Shown one piece after another: positions 11,775 through 24,118 of a stretch of DNA of 64,000 nt (position 1 is its first letter; each line of letters begins with the position of its first letter). A program made the position numbers and the translations under genes. The notes below the pieces were generated by a model that was not told the DNA's origin, ran no database searches, and saw only the letters and a program-made list of their open reading frames with translations. The DNA is from Rugalucina vietnamica (taxonomy: Eukaryota; Mollusca; Bivalvia; Lucinida; Lucinidae), in the NCBI GenBank assembly GCA_964017185.1, contig OZ024870.1:24761621-24825620 (forward strand), written 5' to 3'.

Positions 11775-12747
11775 TCAGTACTTGGTCAACCATAATCAAG
11801 GGAGTCCCCCAAGGTTCAATTCTTGGACCTTTGCTCTTCAATGTCTTTATGAATGACATTTTTTTTATTTCATAAAACATTGCTCAATGTACAACTATGC
11901 AGATGATAATACTTTATCATACTGTCATAAAATCCTTGAAATCCTTAAGTCTGTTCTGCAGCAGGAGAGTACTATCCTACTGGATTGGTTTGGAGACAAC
12001 CAGATGCAGGCAAACCCTGACTAGTTCCAAGCCATTTCAGTAGGAAAAAAGACATATGCTGAAATGAAAGACATACAGATTGCAAATGTAAATATCAAGT
12101 ATGAAGACAATGTGAAACTCCTTGGTGTAGAATTAGACTATAAACTCAATTTTGACATGCAAATAACTAAAATGTGCAAAAAAGCAGCTAAGCAACTTAA
12201 TGTTCTACAGAGACTGAGCAAATTTCTAAATGAGTAATCAAGATTCTTAATTTTTAGATCTTTCATACAGTCCAATTTTAATTATTGCCCACTTGTATGG
12301 CACTTCTGCAGCAAGACCAATACAGAAAAGCTTGGAAAACTACAATACAGAGCCTTAAGAATAGTTTATGGTGATTTTACCTTAAGCTATGCTTCATTAC
12401 TGGAGAAAGCCCAGCTTTCGACTCTTCATATAAACAGACTCAGGTGTATTGCTGCAGAGACATACAAGTGTATCAATAATCTCTCATCACAGTATATCAG
12501 AGATCTTGTACAACTCAAATCCTTCAATTATTCTTTCAGGTATGAGAATACAGTCAAGGTCCCAACAGTCCGAACCGTCGCATATGGACAACGATCTTTC
12601 AGGTTCGAGTCCGTTCGGGTGTGGAACTCCCTCCCAAATGAACTGAGGAAAGCAACAGAGTTTGCCGATTTCCGGTGCCTGATCATAAACACCTGGACGG
12701 GCCCGAGCTTTAGATGTGCCATCTGCCGCGATTCGGGAGGTTTGTAG
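11775..12747 (+). pseudogene. LINE reverse transcriptase C-terminal fragment (Jockey/CR1-like)
   Basis: Conceptual translation gives the RT palm motif GVPQGSILGPLLFNVFMNDI (11,803-11,860), then YADD (11,893-11,904) after a one-base shift in a T-run. The thumb/connection region follows (KLLGVELDYKLNFDMQITKM at about 12,115), then a late conserved block (WNSLPNELRKATEFADFRC, about 12,620-12,680). It ends in a Cys-containing tail and TAG at 12,745. Premature stops (near 12,022 and 12,234) and the frameshift make it dead. The 5' half (endonuclease and RT fingers) is missing, as in a typical 5'-truncated insertion. Order and motifs are those of non-LTR retrotransposons. Clade assignment is only by general resemblance. 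It lies in the loop of the foldback structure. Confidence 0.85.
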
Positions 12748-13590
12748 ACGGTTACTGTGTGTGTTTTAGTTTTAGTTACTGCTTTAGTTAAAAATTTATT
12801 TATTCCTGCCCTTTGCATTGTTTTATTTGTTCAATTTTTTGCGACTGTAAAGTAGCAACTCAAACTGATGTTGTTGGCTTTCCCAGGCTCGTGTGGACTG
12901 CCCGTACAGCAGGGAAAGCCACCAGCACTAGATTTTTATTCAACTCTAAAAACTTGCAAGCAGTGATATACCATATAGTTTGTATTTTATTTCTGTATAT
13001 GGTTCCTGTGTAAAATGTTTTGTTTTATTGCATGCTGTGATATTTTCTGATCTATGTCTATGTCTATCTTCATTTACTTTGCTGCAAGAACAGCATTTGT
13101 TTCGCCTACATGTATGTAGTAGCCTACAGATTAACTAATTTATGAACTAACTTTTAATGCTTCCTAATATATTTTTGTAGTGTGATAGGCGTCTTATTTT
13201 TCGCATTGCAATAGCGAATAGGTTTGTCTTGCTATGACAGTTATTGCTTTTTTCGCCTTTCGTAGGTAGGCTTCTGGAACCTATGAAAAAAGTGATTCTA
13301 AAGAATTTTATTTGACAGCAAGTGTATATAAATTTGTAGATATTTGAATTTGTCTTGAATCTTATCTACATGAATTTCTCTTATCATCTTATGTGCAATG
13401 ACACTCTTGTACTCTTAAACAGTTTATGCATACATTTATTTATAATAACCATATCGGATTTTCTTCTTTTACAGCTGCTATTATATGTTATTTTATCCTT
13501 GTTATGTCGGAAAATAGCTCTTGTAGCTAATGTTATTTGTTGTACAAAAACCGACGGAAAGTAAAATAAAGTTTCTATTTACATTTGACG
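12748..13590 (+). mobile_element. probable 3' UTR of the LINE fragment
   Basis: Non-coding stretch directly downstream of the LINE stop codon, ending near AATAAAGTTTCTATTTACATT (about 13,566), which resembles a polyadenylation region. No other feature is visible in it, and the right border is an estimate. Confidence 0.5.
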
Positions 13591-13702
13591 TCATTTCCCC
13601 GATATACAAAACGTCACTACTCACTTGTGGTAAAGCACGGTACCAGGTGATGTTACCGGTAAAGGAAATTTAAACGGAGTATGTAAGAAAAAGAATCCAT
13701 CA

Positions 13703-13834
13703 AGGGTGCCCAGTGGAGAAAGGAAAATTCCAACCCTCGGGTCCACCCGTTCCAGTGGGAAACTCGGCGAGCCTCGTTTCCCACTGGAACGGGTGGACCC
13801 GAGGGTTGGGATTTTCCTATCTCCACTTGGCACC
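13703..13834. repeat. ~130-bp near-perfect hairpin, copy 1
   Basis: Arms of about 60 bp: CCAACCCTCGGGTCCACCCG and TTCCAGTGGGAAACTCGGC, then the complement through CCCGAGGGTTGG to CTCCACTTGGCACCC. Opposite strands give near-identical ORFs because the sequence is its own complement. A second copy lies 1,064 bp downstream. Confidence 0.9.
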
Positions 13835-13843
13835 CATGAGGGA

Positions 13844-13845
<2 letters not shown>

Positions 13846-13902
<57 letters not shown>

Positions 13903-14054
13903 ATCATGATCGATCATCACCACCACTATCATCACCATCATTATCATCATTATGATCTATCATCATCAATATCGATCATCATCCTCATCAACATCATCAT
14001 CATCATCATGATCGAACATCATCATCATCAACATCGATCATCATCATGACCGAA

Positions 14055-14107
<53 letters not shown>

Positions 14108-14510
14108 ACAACAACATCGATCATTATCATGACGATCGATCATCATCATCATGATCGATCATCATCATGATCGATCATCATCATGATCGATCATAATCAT
14201 CGTGATCAATCATGATGATCGATCATGATGATGATGATCGATCATGATGATCGATCATGATGATCGATCATGATGATGATCGATTATGATGATCGATCAT
14301 AATGATCGATCATGATGATGATCGATCATAATGCTCGATCATGATGATGATGATCGATCATGATGATGATCGATCATGATGATGATCGATTAGGATGATC
14401 GATCATGATGATCGATCATGATGATGATTATCGATCATGATGATGATCGATTATGATGATCAATCATCATGGTGATGATCGATGATGGTCGATGATGATG
14501 ATAATCAATT
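13846..14510. repeat. compound microsatellite, (TCTA)n to (ATC)n to GATC-rich array, copy 1
   Basis: Begins with about 14 TCTA repeats, passes into ATC/CAT triplets, then into an array of GATCGATCATGATGATG variants. The strand sense flips from CAT to ATG triplets around 14,210, so the whole block is an imperfect palindrome. Confidence 0.92.
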
Positions 14511-14519
14511 GCAAGCTAT

Positions 14520-14700
14520 GCCACGTTTTCTTCTTGGTTCCCGACTATGCCTTTTATAGCCACAAAGAATATGATAATAAAGATAACCCATCTGTGAAAT
14601 GAATCCAGTTTCTTTATCTTACGTTGCTCTAAAAATAGATTGTGGGTACTCAATGGCCTCAATGTTTCGACCTACAGTTCCCTCATGTTCCAAAAATAGC
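14520..14700. repeat. inverted fragment of the tandem unit between the two hairpin copies
   Basis: Reverse complement of the unit segment at about 8,715-8,885 (ATAGATTGTGGGTACTCAAT, TTCCCTCATGTTCCAAAAAT). It shows that unit DNA was captured inside the foldback loop. Confidence 0.75.
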
Positions 14701-14766
14701 ACGGTACCAGGTGATGTTACCGGTAAAGGAAATTTAAACGGAGTATGTAAGAAAAAGAATCCATCA

Positions 14767-14898
14767 AGGGTGCCCTGTGGAGAAAGGAAAATTCCAACCC
14801 TCGGGTCCACCCGTTCCAGTGGGAAACTCGGCGAGCCTCGTTTCCCACTGGAACGGGTGGACCCGAGGGTTGGGATTTTCCTATCTCCACTTGGCACC
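14767..14898. repeat. ~130-bp hairpin, copy 2
   Basis: Same as 13,703-13,834 with very few changes (GTGCCCTGTGG for GTGCCCAGTGG). The flanking 60 bp upstream (ACGGTACCAGGTGATGTTAC) and the microsatellite downstream are duplicated with it, an offset of 1,064 bp. A third, half-preserved copy is at about 15,737-15,800. Confidence 0.9.
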
Positions 14899-14907
14899 CA
14901 TGAGGGA

Positions 14908-14908
<1 letters not shown>

Positions 14909-14962
<54 letters not shown>

Positions 14963-15114
14963 ATCATGATCGATCATCACCACCACTATCATCACCATCA
15001 TTATCATCATTATGATCTATCATCATCAATATCGATCATCATCCTCATCAACATCATCATCATCATCATGATCGAACATCATCATCATCAACATCGATCA
15101 TCATCATGACATAA

Positions 15115-15173
<59 letters not shown>

Positions 15174-15610
15174 ACAACAACATCGATCATTATCATGACG
15201 ATCGATCATCATCATCATGATCGATCATCATCATGATCGATCATCATCATGATCGATCATAATCATCGTGATCAATCATGATGATCGATCATGATGATGA
15301 TGATCGATCATGATGATCGATCATGATGATCGATCATGATGATCGATCATGATGATGATCGAGCATGATGATGATCGATTAGGATGATCGATCATGATGA
15401 TCGATCATGATGATGATTATCGATCATGATGATGATCGATTATGATGATCAATCATCATGGTGATGATCGATGATGGTCGATGATGATGATAATCGATCA
15501 TCATCATCATGATCGACGATGATTATCGATCATGATGATCGATCATGATAATGATGATTGATGATGATGATGATGTTCGATCATGATGATGACGACGTTC
15601 GATCATGATT

Positions 15611-15657
<47 letters not shown>

Positions 15658-15730
15658 CGATATTGATGATGATAGATCATAATAATGATGATGATGATGA
15701 TGGTGATGATCGATCATGATCATGATGATT
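14909..15730. repeat. compound microsatellite, copy 2
   Basis: Repeats the order TCTA, ATC triplets, GATC-rich array of copy 1, then continues with extra GATGAT and ATCATG arrays up to the truncated third hairpin. Long poly-His and poly-Ile ORFs here are artefacts. Confidence 0.92.
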
Positions 15731-15959
15731 ATAGATCCAGTGGGAAACGAGGCTCTCCGAGTTTCCCACTGGAACCGGTGGACCTGAGGGTTGGGATTAT
15801 CCTTGAATGCAGTTGATTTGGCTAGAAACGATCGCATTTAGCCTCGTGTTTTTCTTATCTTTTATTAGAAACGTGACAGCGGTGTAAGATAGATTTTGCT
15901 ACTTGTCAGAAAATCACTGAAAATCAAAGAATAAATCGATCTTTTCGCAAAGGATATGT

Positions 15960-16004
<45 letters not shown>

Positions 16005-16175
16005 TCAGCAGTATGTCCGGTAGTCCCGGCATGTATACAATAACTCTCTAAACGGTGTCAATGTAATTCTTCTTCTCGCAAAATCGTCCACATCATATAA
16101 TATATTTGTCAAATCATATAATGAAGTTTGCGCATATAATGAAGTTTGCGCATATATTGAAGTTATCGAACCATA

Positions 16176-17105
16176 GGAGGGTCATTCAATAAGTAATGCA
16201 ATATTGACCATTATTTTTGTATGAACACGTTATTAAAGTTTGAGTTAGCTTACTTGAAACATAAATTCAGTTCACTCTCTGCGAGACAGTTCAACACCTA
16301 GTCACATGCTCGACTTCCTGTTGCCTAGCAACAATAGTACACTAGGAAAAGCCACTTGGCCACGACTCTTAAAACCGTTGCCATGGTGACAGGAAAACCC
16401 AGTTAAACGTATTCACTTTATTTTCTTACACCGAACTAAAAATAGTTTAAGTTAGTGTTCAAGATAATGTAATCTGATTGATATATTTTAAATGACACCC
16501 AATCAAAGTTGAAAAAATGACTAAAATTTCTCGATCGAAGGGTGAAAAATGGGGGTAGAGATACAATTTCTGCTACAAGTTGACACCTTGTTTGTTTAAT
16601 CGAACATTTATACGCCTGTTTGTTTCTGCCATTGGCACTTTGTAAACTACTTGCTATAAAATGCAATTCTCAGATAACATAGTTCGTTGCCTAGCAACCA
16701 AAATCTATGGAAAGTGCATTAAACCGAAATCGCATACATTCTGGTGTTGCTAAGCAACAGTTGACACGTGCAGGGCTGTATGAACATTGCGGTTGCCTAG
16801 AAAGTTCTGGCTAAGGTGACATTACACAAACATGTCAATAGATAGCTATTTAAAACACCATCAAAGAAATACCAAAGCTTTATGTTTATTTATTTGATTT
16901 TTGAAAAGCGGTTTTCGCGGCCACGACACCTTAGCTACCATTCTATGGTTGCTAAGCAACATAAAGTGTATGGTCCGATTTAGTTGATGTTTATTTTCCT
17001 GAATGCAGATTGCATCAAACTTTCAGAAATTACAAACATTACCTATGTCAGATAAAAATACACAAACATACGCTACATATTGCATTACTTTTTGAATGAC
17101 CTACG
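16176..17105. mobile_element. 930-bp mariner-type TIR element in the right foldback arm
   Basis: Ends GGAGGGTCATTCAATAAGTA and, inverted, CGTAGGTCATTCAAAAAGTA. It is flanked by TA on both sides (16,174-16,175; 17,106-17,107). The left arm supplies the empty site near 11,205 (GATTATATGGTTCG), fixing the borders. No transposase was recognised. GTTGCCTAGCAAC-like motifs recur inside (for example about 16,320, 16,690, 16,750 and 16,950). Confidence 0.88.
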
Positions 17106-17725
17106 TATAATCAACTTGATGCATATAAAGGAAATAATCCATAATATAATGAGAAACATACATAATATAATCAGCATATAATGTAAGTCTACCATAATAT
17201 AAAGTTGTTTACTCATCATATAATGTAAGTCTACCATAATATAAAGATATTTACTCATCATATAATGAAAAATTTCATAATATAAAGAACCTGGTCCAAC
17301 ATATAATAGACTTTTCTCATTATATAATGCACACTATACAACATAATTGTGACGTTCTCTGAGATTTTCGGTCTTGTGGAGGTACGACGTTGACGTCACA
17401 AAACGTGATCTAAAGTTGACGTCACAAAATTGCATGCGACGTTAATTGGATTTTTGCGCACTCAGTCATTAGTTTCAAAATTCCGCCTTATAAGAAAGGT
17501 TGGAAGTTTCAAGCATGTTTTGACACCAGTTGTCTAGGCTGAAAATAAATGCTTCAGAAACACGCGTTACCTAACGACAATCGAAAATGAAAAAATCATG
17601 CTTAACATGGATGCTGAATGAAATGGAACAAATGCAGTTTATATCTGAAAAGGAGTGAAGAGGCCATTTTTATTGTTTTAATTCTTAGTTTTGATGGTTG
17701 CAACAAGGTTTCATCAGGAAAACAC

Positions 17726-18050
17726 ATCAGGAAAACATGTCCGTGCAATATATACCCCTTAAACCCCACTTTTATATAGAAAAACTTGGGTTTGCAGGGA
17801 CATACTTTTTATTTTTGATCCAAAACATACATTGTGGGTACACGTTAGAACCGCTTCATCTCCAAAACATACATTTTGGGTACGCGTTAGAACCGCCTCG
17901 GTGAGGTGGTTCTAACGTGTACCAACAATGTATGTTTTGAGCTAAAATATTTAAATAAATCTCCATTTTTTTCTATTGAAAATTTTCAAATTTTACCAAT
18001 TAGGAAAAATATGTATAAAACATGGGCGAGTTTTCGTAATGTGTCCTTGC
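17726..18050. mobile_element. MITE-B copy of unit 2
   Basis: Starts CATCAGGAAAACATGTCCGT, contains both halves of the GTGGGTACACGTTAGAACCG palindrome with an inserted duplicate of the arm (17,868-17,900), and ends near AGTTTTCGTAATGTGTCC. The start is preceded by a partial repeat of its own first 14 bp. Confidence 0.75.
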
Positions 18051-18295
18051 ACTGTCTGTCGATACTTGATGAAGGTTGTTCGATACTGTAGATATATGGA
18101 AACCGAACGATTACACTAGTGTCCTCTGGTATGTCAAGCTCACATATTATAATAGTAATATACATCTCGACAAAAGTTTAGCATTATTCTAGTTTTATAG
18201 TTACCAAAGTTAAATGCCCAGCAAAATATTTCCAAAGTATAATGCGACTTCAATATTCATTGAATTAGAAAGGAAGCATGTCGCAGCTAAAACCA

Positions 18296-19360
18296 TACAA
18301 CTATTTATAGCCATGGCAGCCATCTTGGTCATGTGACCATGACCATTTATATAAACTTTCATTCCCACTTCCTAACAATGCTCCTCATAAAGTTTGGCTT
18401 TGATTGGCCTAGCAGTTTCAGAGAAGAAGATCTTTGAATATCACTGTAATATACATGTATATTGCCCCAGGGTGGGGGCTGACATAACCCTGGGGTCCAA
18501 ATTTTTTCAGAATCATCAATCTTAAGTCCATTTGCCCATTTCCTGCAAGTTTTTCCCTACAAATGACATTTTAACACTTTTCCCCATTCAAATGCATGAG
18601 CGACCTATGTTGACCTTGCCGTAAAAAAGGTCAAGGTCATCCCAGGGTCATGATTTATATAAACTTTGTAGAGCTTCAGTCACTGATGCTTCACACCAAG
18701 TTTCAAAATCATTGGTCTTCTGGTTCTGGAGAAGAAGATTTTTAAAGGTTGTTTTCTATTTATAGCCATGGCGGCCATCTTGGTCATGTGACCTTGACCA
18801 TTTATATAAGCTTTCTTTCCCCTTTCCCAAGGATGCAGGGGCAGACAACCCCCAAGGGGCTAAAATTTTCCATAAACATTAATATTCTGTCCATTTGCCT
18901 ATTCCCAGTAAGTTTTACCCATTAAATAGCAATTTACTATTTTCTCCCATTCAAATGCATTGGCGACGTAAGTTGACCTTGCCGTAAAATAGGTCAAGGT
19001 CATCCCAAGGTCATGATTTACATAAACTATGATGGGCCCTCAACCCCGATGCTACATACCAAGTTTTGTGGAAATCGGCCCACTGGTTCTGGAGAAGAAG
19101 ATTTTTAAAGGTTTTTGATTTTTATAGCCATGGCGACCATCTTGGTCATGTGACCTGGACCATTTATATAAACTTTCGTTCCCCCTTCCTAAGGATGCTC
19201 CACATGAAGTTTGGCTTTGATTGGCCAAGCGGTTTCAGAGGAGAAGATCTTTGAAAATGTGAACGACGGACGGACGACGGACGACGGACGACGGACGGAC
19301 GGACGACGGAGCATGGGTATACTATAAGCTCACCTGTGAGCCTTCGGCTCAGGTGAGCTT
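18296..19360. mobile_element. 458-bp-repeat element with a CGGACGAC minisatellite and terminal hairpin
   Basis: Contains direct repeats opening with CTATTTATAGCCATGGC at 18,301 and 18,759 and a similar one at about 19,115. Then follow a GGACGACGGAC minisatellite (19,263-19,310) and the hairpin CTCACCTGTGAGCCTTCGGC (19,329 on) ending GGTGAGCTT. The same architecture is seen at 49,037-52,566, so the two are one family. It sits inside unit 2 in place of about 350 bp that unit 3 retains. A non-autonomous rolling-circle origin is possible (terminal hairpin beside CTTA/CTAA) but unproven. Confidence 0.75.
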
Positions 19361-22300
19361 AAAAAGCGTCGAAAATTGCTCCTTCAAACAAGTAACCTTA
19401 TCTTTTGTCATTCGGTATCTAACTGACTGCCGATTTTGAAACCGTAAAAGTCTTGATTGTTCCTCTTTATCTATGGCATCATATAGAAACCATAGAATTG
19501 TCATTTTGTTTTCACTGGGAATAGTGCTGACCAGATATTTTTGCCTCCTCTTAGACAAATAATTAGGCTAAACTTTAGGCGAAGAGGATAGTTTGTCATT
19601 GCGGTATAGCACTGTTTGCATAGCAACTGTCCGTCTGTCGCCCGAACATCTGACATCTCAGCAGTCAACTATATGTACCTAAAACAGTAGAGAATATCCT
19701 GTAGCTTGATTGTAGCATCGAGTAGCAGGGAATGTTAGCACCTGACTTGTTGGCATATTCTGTAAATCTTGGTTGCCTTAATCCTGGTATGCAAATTTTG
19801 CTGTGGGCAATGATTTGAATACCCGCCATCATGATGATGATTTCCTCCAATATTCCAACAATTTATGGTTTTTGCTACAGACAAGAGTAATAGAAACATT
19901 ATTTTGCATCAAAAAGCTCTTCGACTGTCCTTAATATCGCGGTTTTCAAAGTCGACAATTGTTCAGCGACCTTTCGATAACATCAGTATCTGGAAAAAAT
20001 CAAATACACGTTGAAACGATGGGATAAAAATATATCCCTCTGTGCATATCGTTCATCTTCAGACACACTTCTGATTTGTACCATTTCCTTGTACGTACAT
20101 GTAATTGTTTATTTCCACGTGACCTAGTTTCTATCTATCGTTTATCTGTCTTTTTAGGACTCGTCTAAGGGACCAATTTGTCAATATCACAAGACCTTGT
20201 TAGACATTGTTTGACTTTTATTCTGTCTCTGATGACTTTATGTGTCCAAACGGAGCCAATAATCCCAAATGTCATTTTACCCTTTCAACACTTGACCAAA
20301 TTGTCTAGGGGAAATTAGAGAACAACCGATTTTGCTGCGTTGACGATGTTGCCGAAAGACTATTTGTCAAGTCCTGAAGTATTGCACCAAAAATATTTTA
20401 TCTCATTTTAAAATAATGTTAAGTAAGCATATTTTTCAAATAAACGTTAAAAATGGTACTATTTGAAAGGCTGGACTTCGTGAACAACAAAAGCAGTAAT
20501 TTGTCTTGAAAATGTTAAGTAAAAATGTGCAAAAATTTTCTTGTTTGAAAACTCCAAAATTGTGGATGCAGAAAAAAGCCCACACCTTTACTTCTGGGAT
20601 TCTAAACTTGAATTTGTTTCACATCCTAACTCTTCACAATGAAAGCAATCATTTAAAGCAAAAAACGCCATTTTGGAACAAGAAATAAAAAGAAGATTTT
20701 TGAGATCATAGTTTTGTTTAATTTCTCAGATCAAGCTTAGTTACTCGTCTCTCAAACAAAATGTTGTTTTTTTTTGTTTTTTTTTTTGTCTAACACAGCA
20801 TGCAGCAACCCTTAATGCTGAACTGAATGTACTGCGCCTCAACCCATCCATTTCCGTGGTCGGTTAGAGCTTATAACTCGGGGATAATTGCAAGGCAATA
20901 CATGAGTTGCTGGTCACCTATCCAAGTCCTGGCTCACAATAAATCCGCACCAATACATATGCAGTGTAGACTTAACGTATAAATGTTAGGCTAAAACATA
21001 ACCCTGGTTCTATTTTTAAATTGTCTGTACATTTATAAATACCTAAAGAATTTCATTGGCTAACACTCACTTACCAACCAGAAGACAGTCTGCGATAGAG
21101 GCGGTTCGACATAACCACCCATACAATAATATTTGGCCAAAACACCAACTCTTACTATATACATGTACTCGTAGTGATTTCCAAATGAAAAGTGCAGACT
21201 TTAAGCAAAACAGAGACTTATCACAGAAAGTAAATATAGATCTAAGGACTACTCCTGTACATAGATTTACCATGAAAAGCTTCTACCATGTAGTTGTCAT
21301 AGTTAAACTTCGGTATGTATTTTTTCACATTATGACTTCAAACAATCGTGTTATGTCTGATATTGAAATGTTCATGTGCTTATAAAGGCCGCTTGACCAA
21401 CTTGCCAGACATTTTTGTCAAAGCTAAATCACAATAAAGTTTAAACAAAGCCAACAAACAAAATGTCTGGCAAAAACAATACGGGATATGAGTATATGAC
21501 AAAACACATTTTAAAAGGTTTCTAAACAGGAAAGCAATATTTAAAGTTTATTTTGTTTAGTTGTGACTCATTTGCTGAATGACAAACATCAAGAACCTTA
21601 GTATTTTGGCTTTTCACTGAAGATCTGAAACAATATGAGCCAAGTGTCCTATTTTTGGGACATGAGGGAACTTTAGGACGTAACATTGAGACCATTGAGT
21701 ACCCACAATCTATTTTTAGAGCAACTGTAAGAAAAAAAATGGGATGTAACATTTCGCAGATATGTTATCCTGATTATGCCATTCTTTGTAGCTGTATCAG
21801 ACCTTGAATGCAACTTATTAGCTCATTATGAGAAGAAAAATATGAAAGCCTTCAGTATGTAAGAATTCAACAAAAGTGCAAGCCAGTCTATATAACCGAA
21901 TAGACTTGATGACAAAAACTGTTTTTTTTTGTCTATTCAAAACTGTGAATTTTATTTTTATATTCCAGAATCAGACACCGTAATTAATTTTCTGTAGCAC
22001 ATGAAATCAGATTTGAACAACACAAACACATGTTCTTTTTTAAATGGACACTGTCGACTCCTGGTTTTTGTATCAAACCACTTTGAAAATCTGGCAAACA
22101 TATTGAAATTGCGAGAACTGTACAACAGAAAGGGCAGTCTGACATGTTATTAACTCATTTAAGCCTGGCGTCCTTTTTATGTGACGCAGGCAAACAGAAC
22201 ACCCCCAGATGTGAGGACGCAGAGCGCTGCGTCCCATCTGGGGCTATACTGTTTGCTGAAAGAAATTTTATCTTAAAATTGAATAGAAAAAAAATCGAAT

Positions 22301-22844
22301 CACTCTTGATTCCTCTACAAATGGAAGAAGACTCACCCAAATGATAACATGAGAGAGACCATCTGTCACTAATGGGTTAAAGTAGCATTATCATCAAGAA
22401 AACCTTAGTTTCAAATAGTCTTCAAATGACTAAATACATGTAATTGTTAGGGCGGGATCACTTCTTTATCAATATATTTGGGACTACGGGGATGTACCCC
22501 ATATCACTATGTTTTTGGAGACTCCACTATCATTTCAAGGGGAATCAGTAGTGATTTTAAATTTTCAAATAATTTTTGACGAAGTTCTTCCAAGGAATAT
22601 TGTGGTCATTTGGTAATACAGGCTCTGTGATACAATACAAAATAAACACATTAGACCAAAATTAATGAAGAAAGTGGGTGAACATTGTTTTATTTGCAAG
22701 TTGTATGACTTGGTCGTGAACTTCAATGTTTGCCATGGGATTCCAATTCAGCTTCAGACACGTGACCAATAGCCATTACCGTCATTGTATCTGAAAAAGA
22801 CAAATAATTTTTTAATGACGTGATAAGAATCTACTTCTACAGTT

Positions 22845-23060
22845 TGAGCTGACTCATGAGAAAACCAACAATGTGGTTTTCGAACAGGTCTGACACAAAT
22901 CGAGCTGTACAAAGACAGAAGATCGCTAGAGGCTGGAAATTTGGAATTAGAAAGTAGTAGAACTTACTATCCTTGTAGCAAAAAGGTTACTGCGAAGCTG
23001 ATCTGAGTCTTTGTTTGTTTTTGCATATGCAAATTGTTGGTTTTCTCACGAGGTGGCTCC
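22845..23060. mobile_element. MITE-A copy of unit 3
   Basis: TGAGCTGACTCATGAGAAAA to CTCACGAGGTGGCTC, with the core deleted relative to 31,131-31,366. It is positionally equivalent to copies in the other units. Confidence 0.7.
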
Positions 23061-23160
23061 TTTATCTTCAGACTCATTTGTCGTGATTGTTGAGGTATAG
23101 GAAACTGAATTATGCTTGGGAATTAGCATTAAGGCTGAAATTATGTAATGCAATATCAGA

Positions 23161-23311
23161 AGGGTACAAGTAGGCAAAGATGAGGAAAAGGCGCAGTCAG
23201 AAAAAGATTCCCAACCTAAAAACCGATGTGCGAAAAAACAAACTAACAATCAGGTACTTATACCATGAAAACATATCGTAAGCTGAATGAGCAGCTATTT
23301 CCCCAATAGGT
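23161..23311 (-). mobile_element. 150-bp Naiad 3' stub in unit 3
   Basis: GGGTACAAGTAGGCAAAGAT to CCCAATAGGTGG, inserted in ATATCAGAA/ACTGTC, which is continuous in units 1 and 2. The same stub, with the same break points, is in the inverted block at 46,230-46,384. Confidence 0.85.
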
Positions 23312-24118
23312 GGAAACTGTCGTCGAATTTCTATAAGCCATCCATTTCATTGTAAAAACAGTCATTGCATACATGAAAGATAGTGTTTCAGTCTGTAGCG
23401 TAGTTTACAGGACTCCAAACTAAACTAAAATTCGCCATCGATTCTATGATGCACTAGCTTAAGTTCGTAGGCACATAATATATGAGTTATGAATAATATT
23501 ACTGTATGCATGCATCAGAAATTGATGTAGTACAGTTAGATGTTATGCATATTTGTTGCAGGAAGATCCAACGAGATGAAACTTTGCCCTTCAAGAATTT
23601 GTCACTAAAAGTTTGTCTTACTTGCCTTAGAATAATATGGGTTTGAACTTCCCACGCACTATAATAAAATAAAGACCTTAAATTTTCATATTTCTTCCTT
23701 TAATGGGAGAAATCACCGGATAGCGTACTGAAATAAGGTGCCTTTTGCATTTTTAAAGAAAAGGAATAAGAAAAAATCTATTCTCCTTTTAAGAACACCA
23801 TTGCTATAGGATGTCGCATTTTATGATTCTATGTTCCTGTAAAATTGATAAATATAAGACTACAGTATAAACATGTCTGCAGATAAATGGTTTCTTTCAA
23901 GCATGTTTTGACACCGGTTGTCTAGGCAGAAAATTAATGCTTCATAAACACGCTTTACCTAACGACAATCGGAAATGAAAACACGGATGCTGAATGAAAT
24001 GGAACAAATGAATTTCCGCAACGTTAAATGCAGTTTATATCTGAAAAGGAGTGAAGATGCCATTTTTATTGTTTTAATTCTTAGTTTTGATGGTTGCAAC
24101 ATGGTTTCATTAGGAAAA

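Larger units (their letters stand above)
10943..17349. mobile_element. large foldback (inverted-repeat) structure of 6.4 kb
   Basis: The left arm (10,943-11,642) and right arm (15,803-17,349, including a 930-bp insertion) are reverse complements. Examples are TTGTATAGTGTGCATTATAT against ATATAATGCACACTATACAA, and AACGTGACAGCGGTGTAAGA at 15,870 against its complement at 11,550. Outer parts of the arms consist of degenerate ATTATATGATG/ATTATATGCGC repeats. Inner parts hold a (TCTA)n microsatellite on the left and (TAGA)n on the right. The 4.2-kb loop contains a LINE fragment, three long hairpins and GATC-rich microsatellites. The structure replaces the unit segment that corresponds to about 3,265-3,915 of unit 1. 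No transposase is visible, so whether it moved as one element is unproven. Confidence 0.75.
6441..20860. repeat. tandem unit 2, heavily interrupted
   Basis: Opens with GTCGATTAGAGCTTATGACT directly after unit 1 and closes at the same CAACCCATCCATTTCC run near 20,840. Without insertions it would be similar in size to units 1 and 3. It is expanded to 14.4 kb by a mariner-like element (6,771-7,788), a Naiad 3' stub (8,083-8,500), an extra MITE-B (8,882-9,166), an extra MITE-A (10,012-10,246), the foldback region (about 10,845-17,505) and a 458-bp-repeat element (18,296-19,360). The remaining sequence aligns collinearly with units 1, 3 and 4. Confidence 0.8.

Noticed and set aside
12602..12612. 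GGTTCGAGTCC, a perfect RNA polymerase III B-box match, possible tRNA or SINE
   Set aside because: It lies inside the LINE frame (RSFRFESVRVWNSL), and no A box or cloverleaf can be placed upstream.
13621..13909. Near-identical protein-like ORFs on both strands
   Set aside because: A hairpin reads the same on both strands; the symmetry explains the similarity.
15523..15837. ORF rich in Ile and His
   Set aside because: Product of the ATC/ATG triplet array, no codon pattern of a gene.
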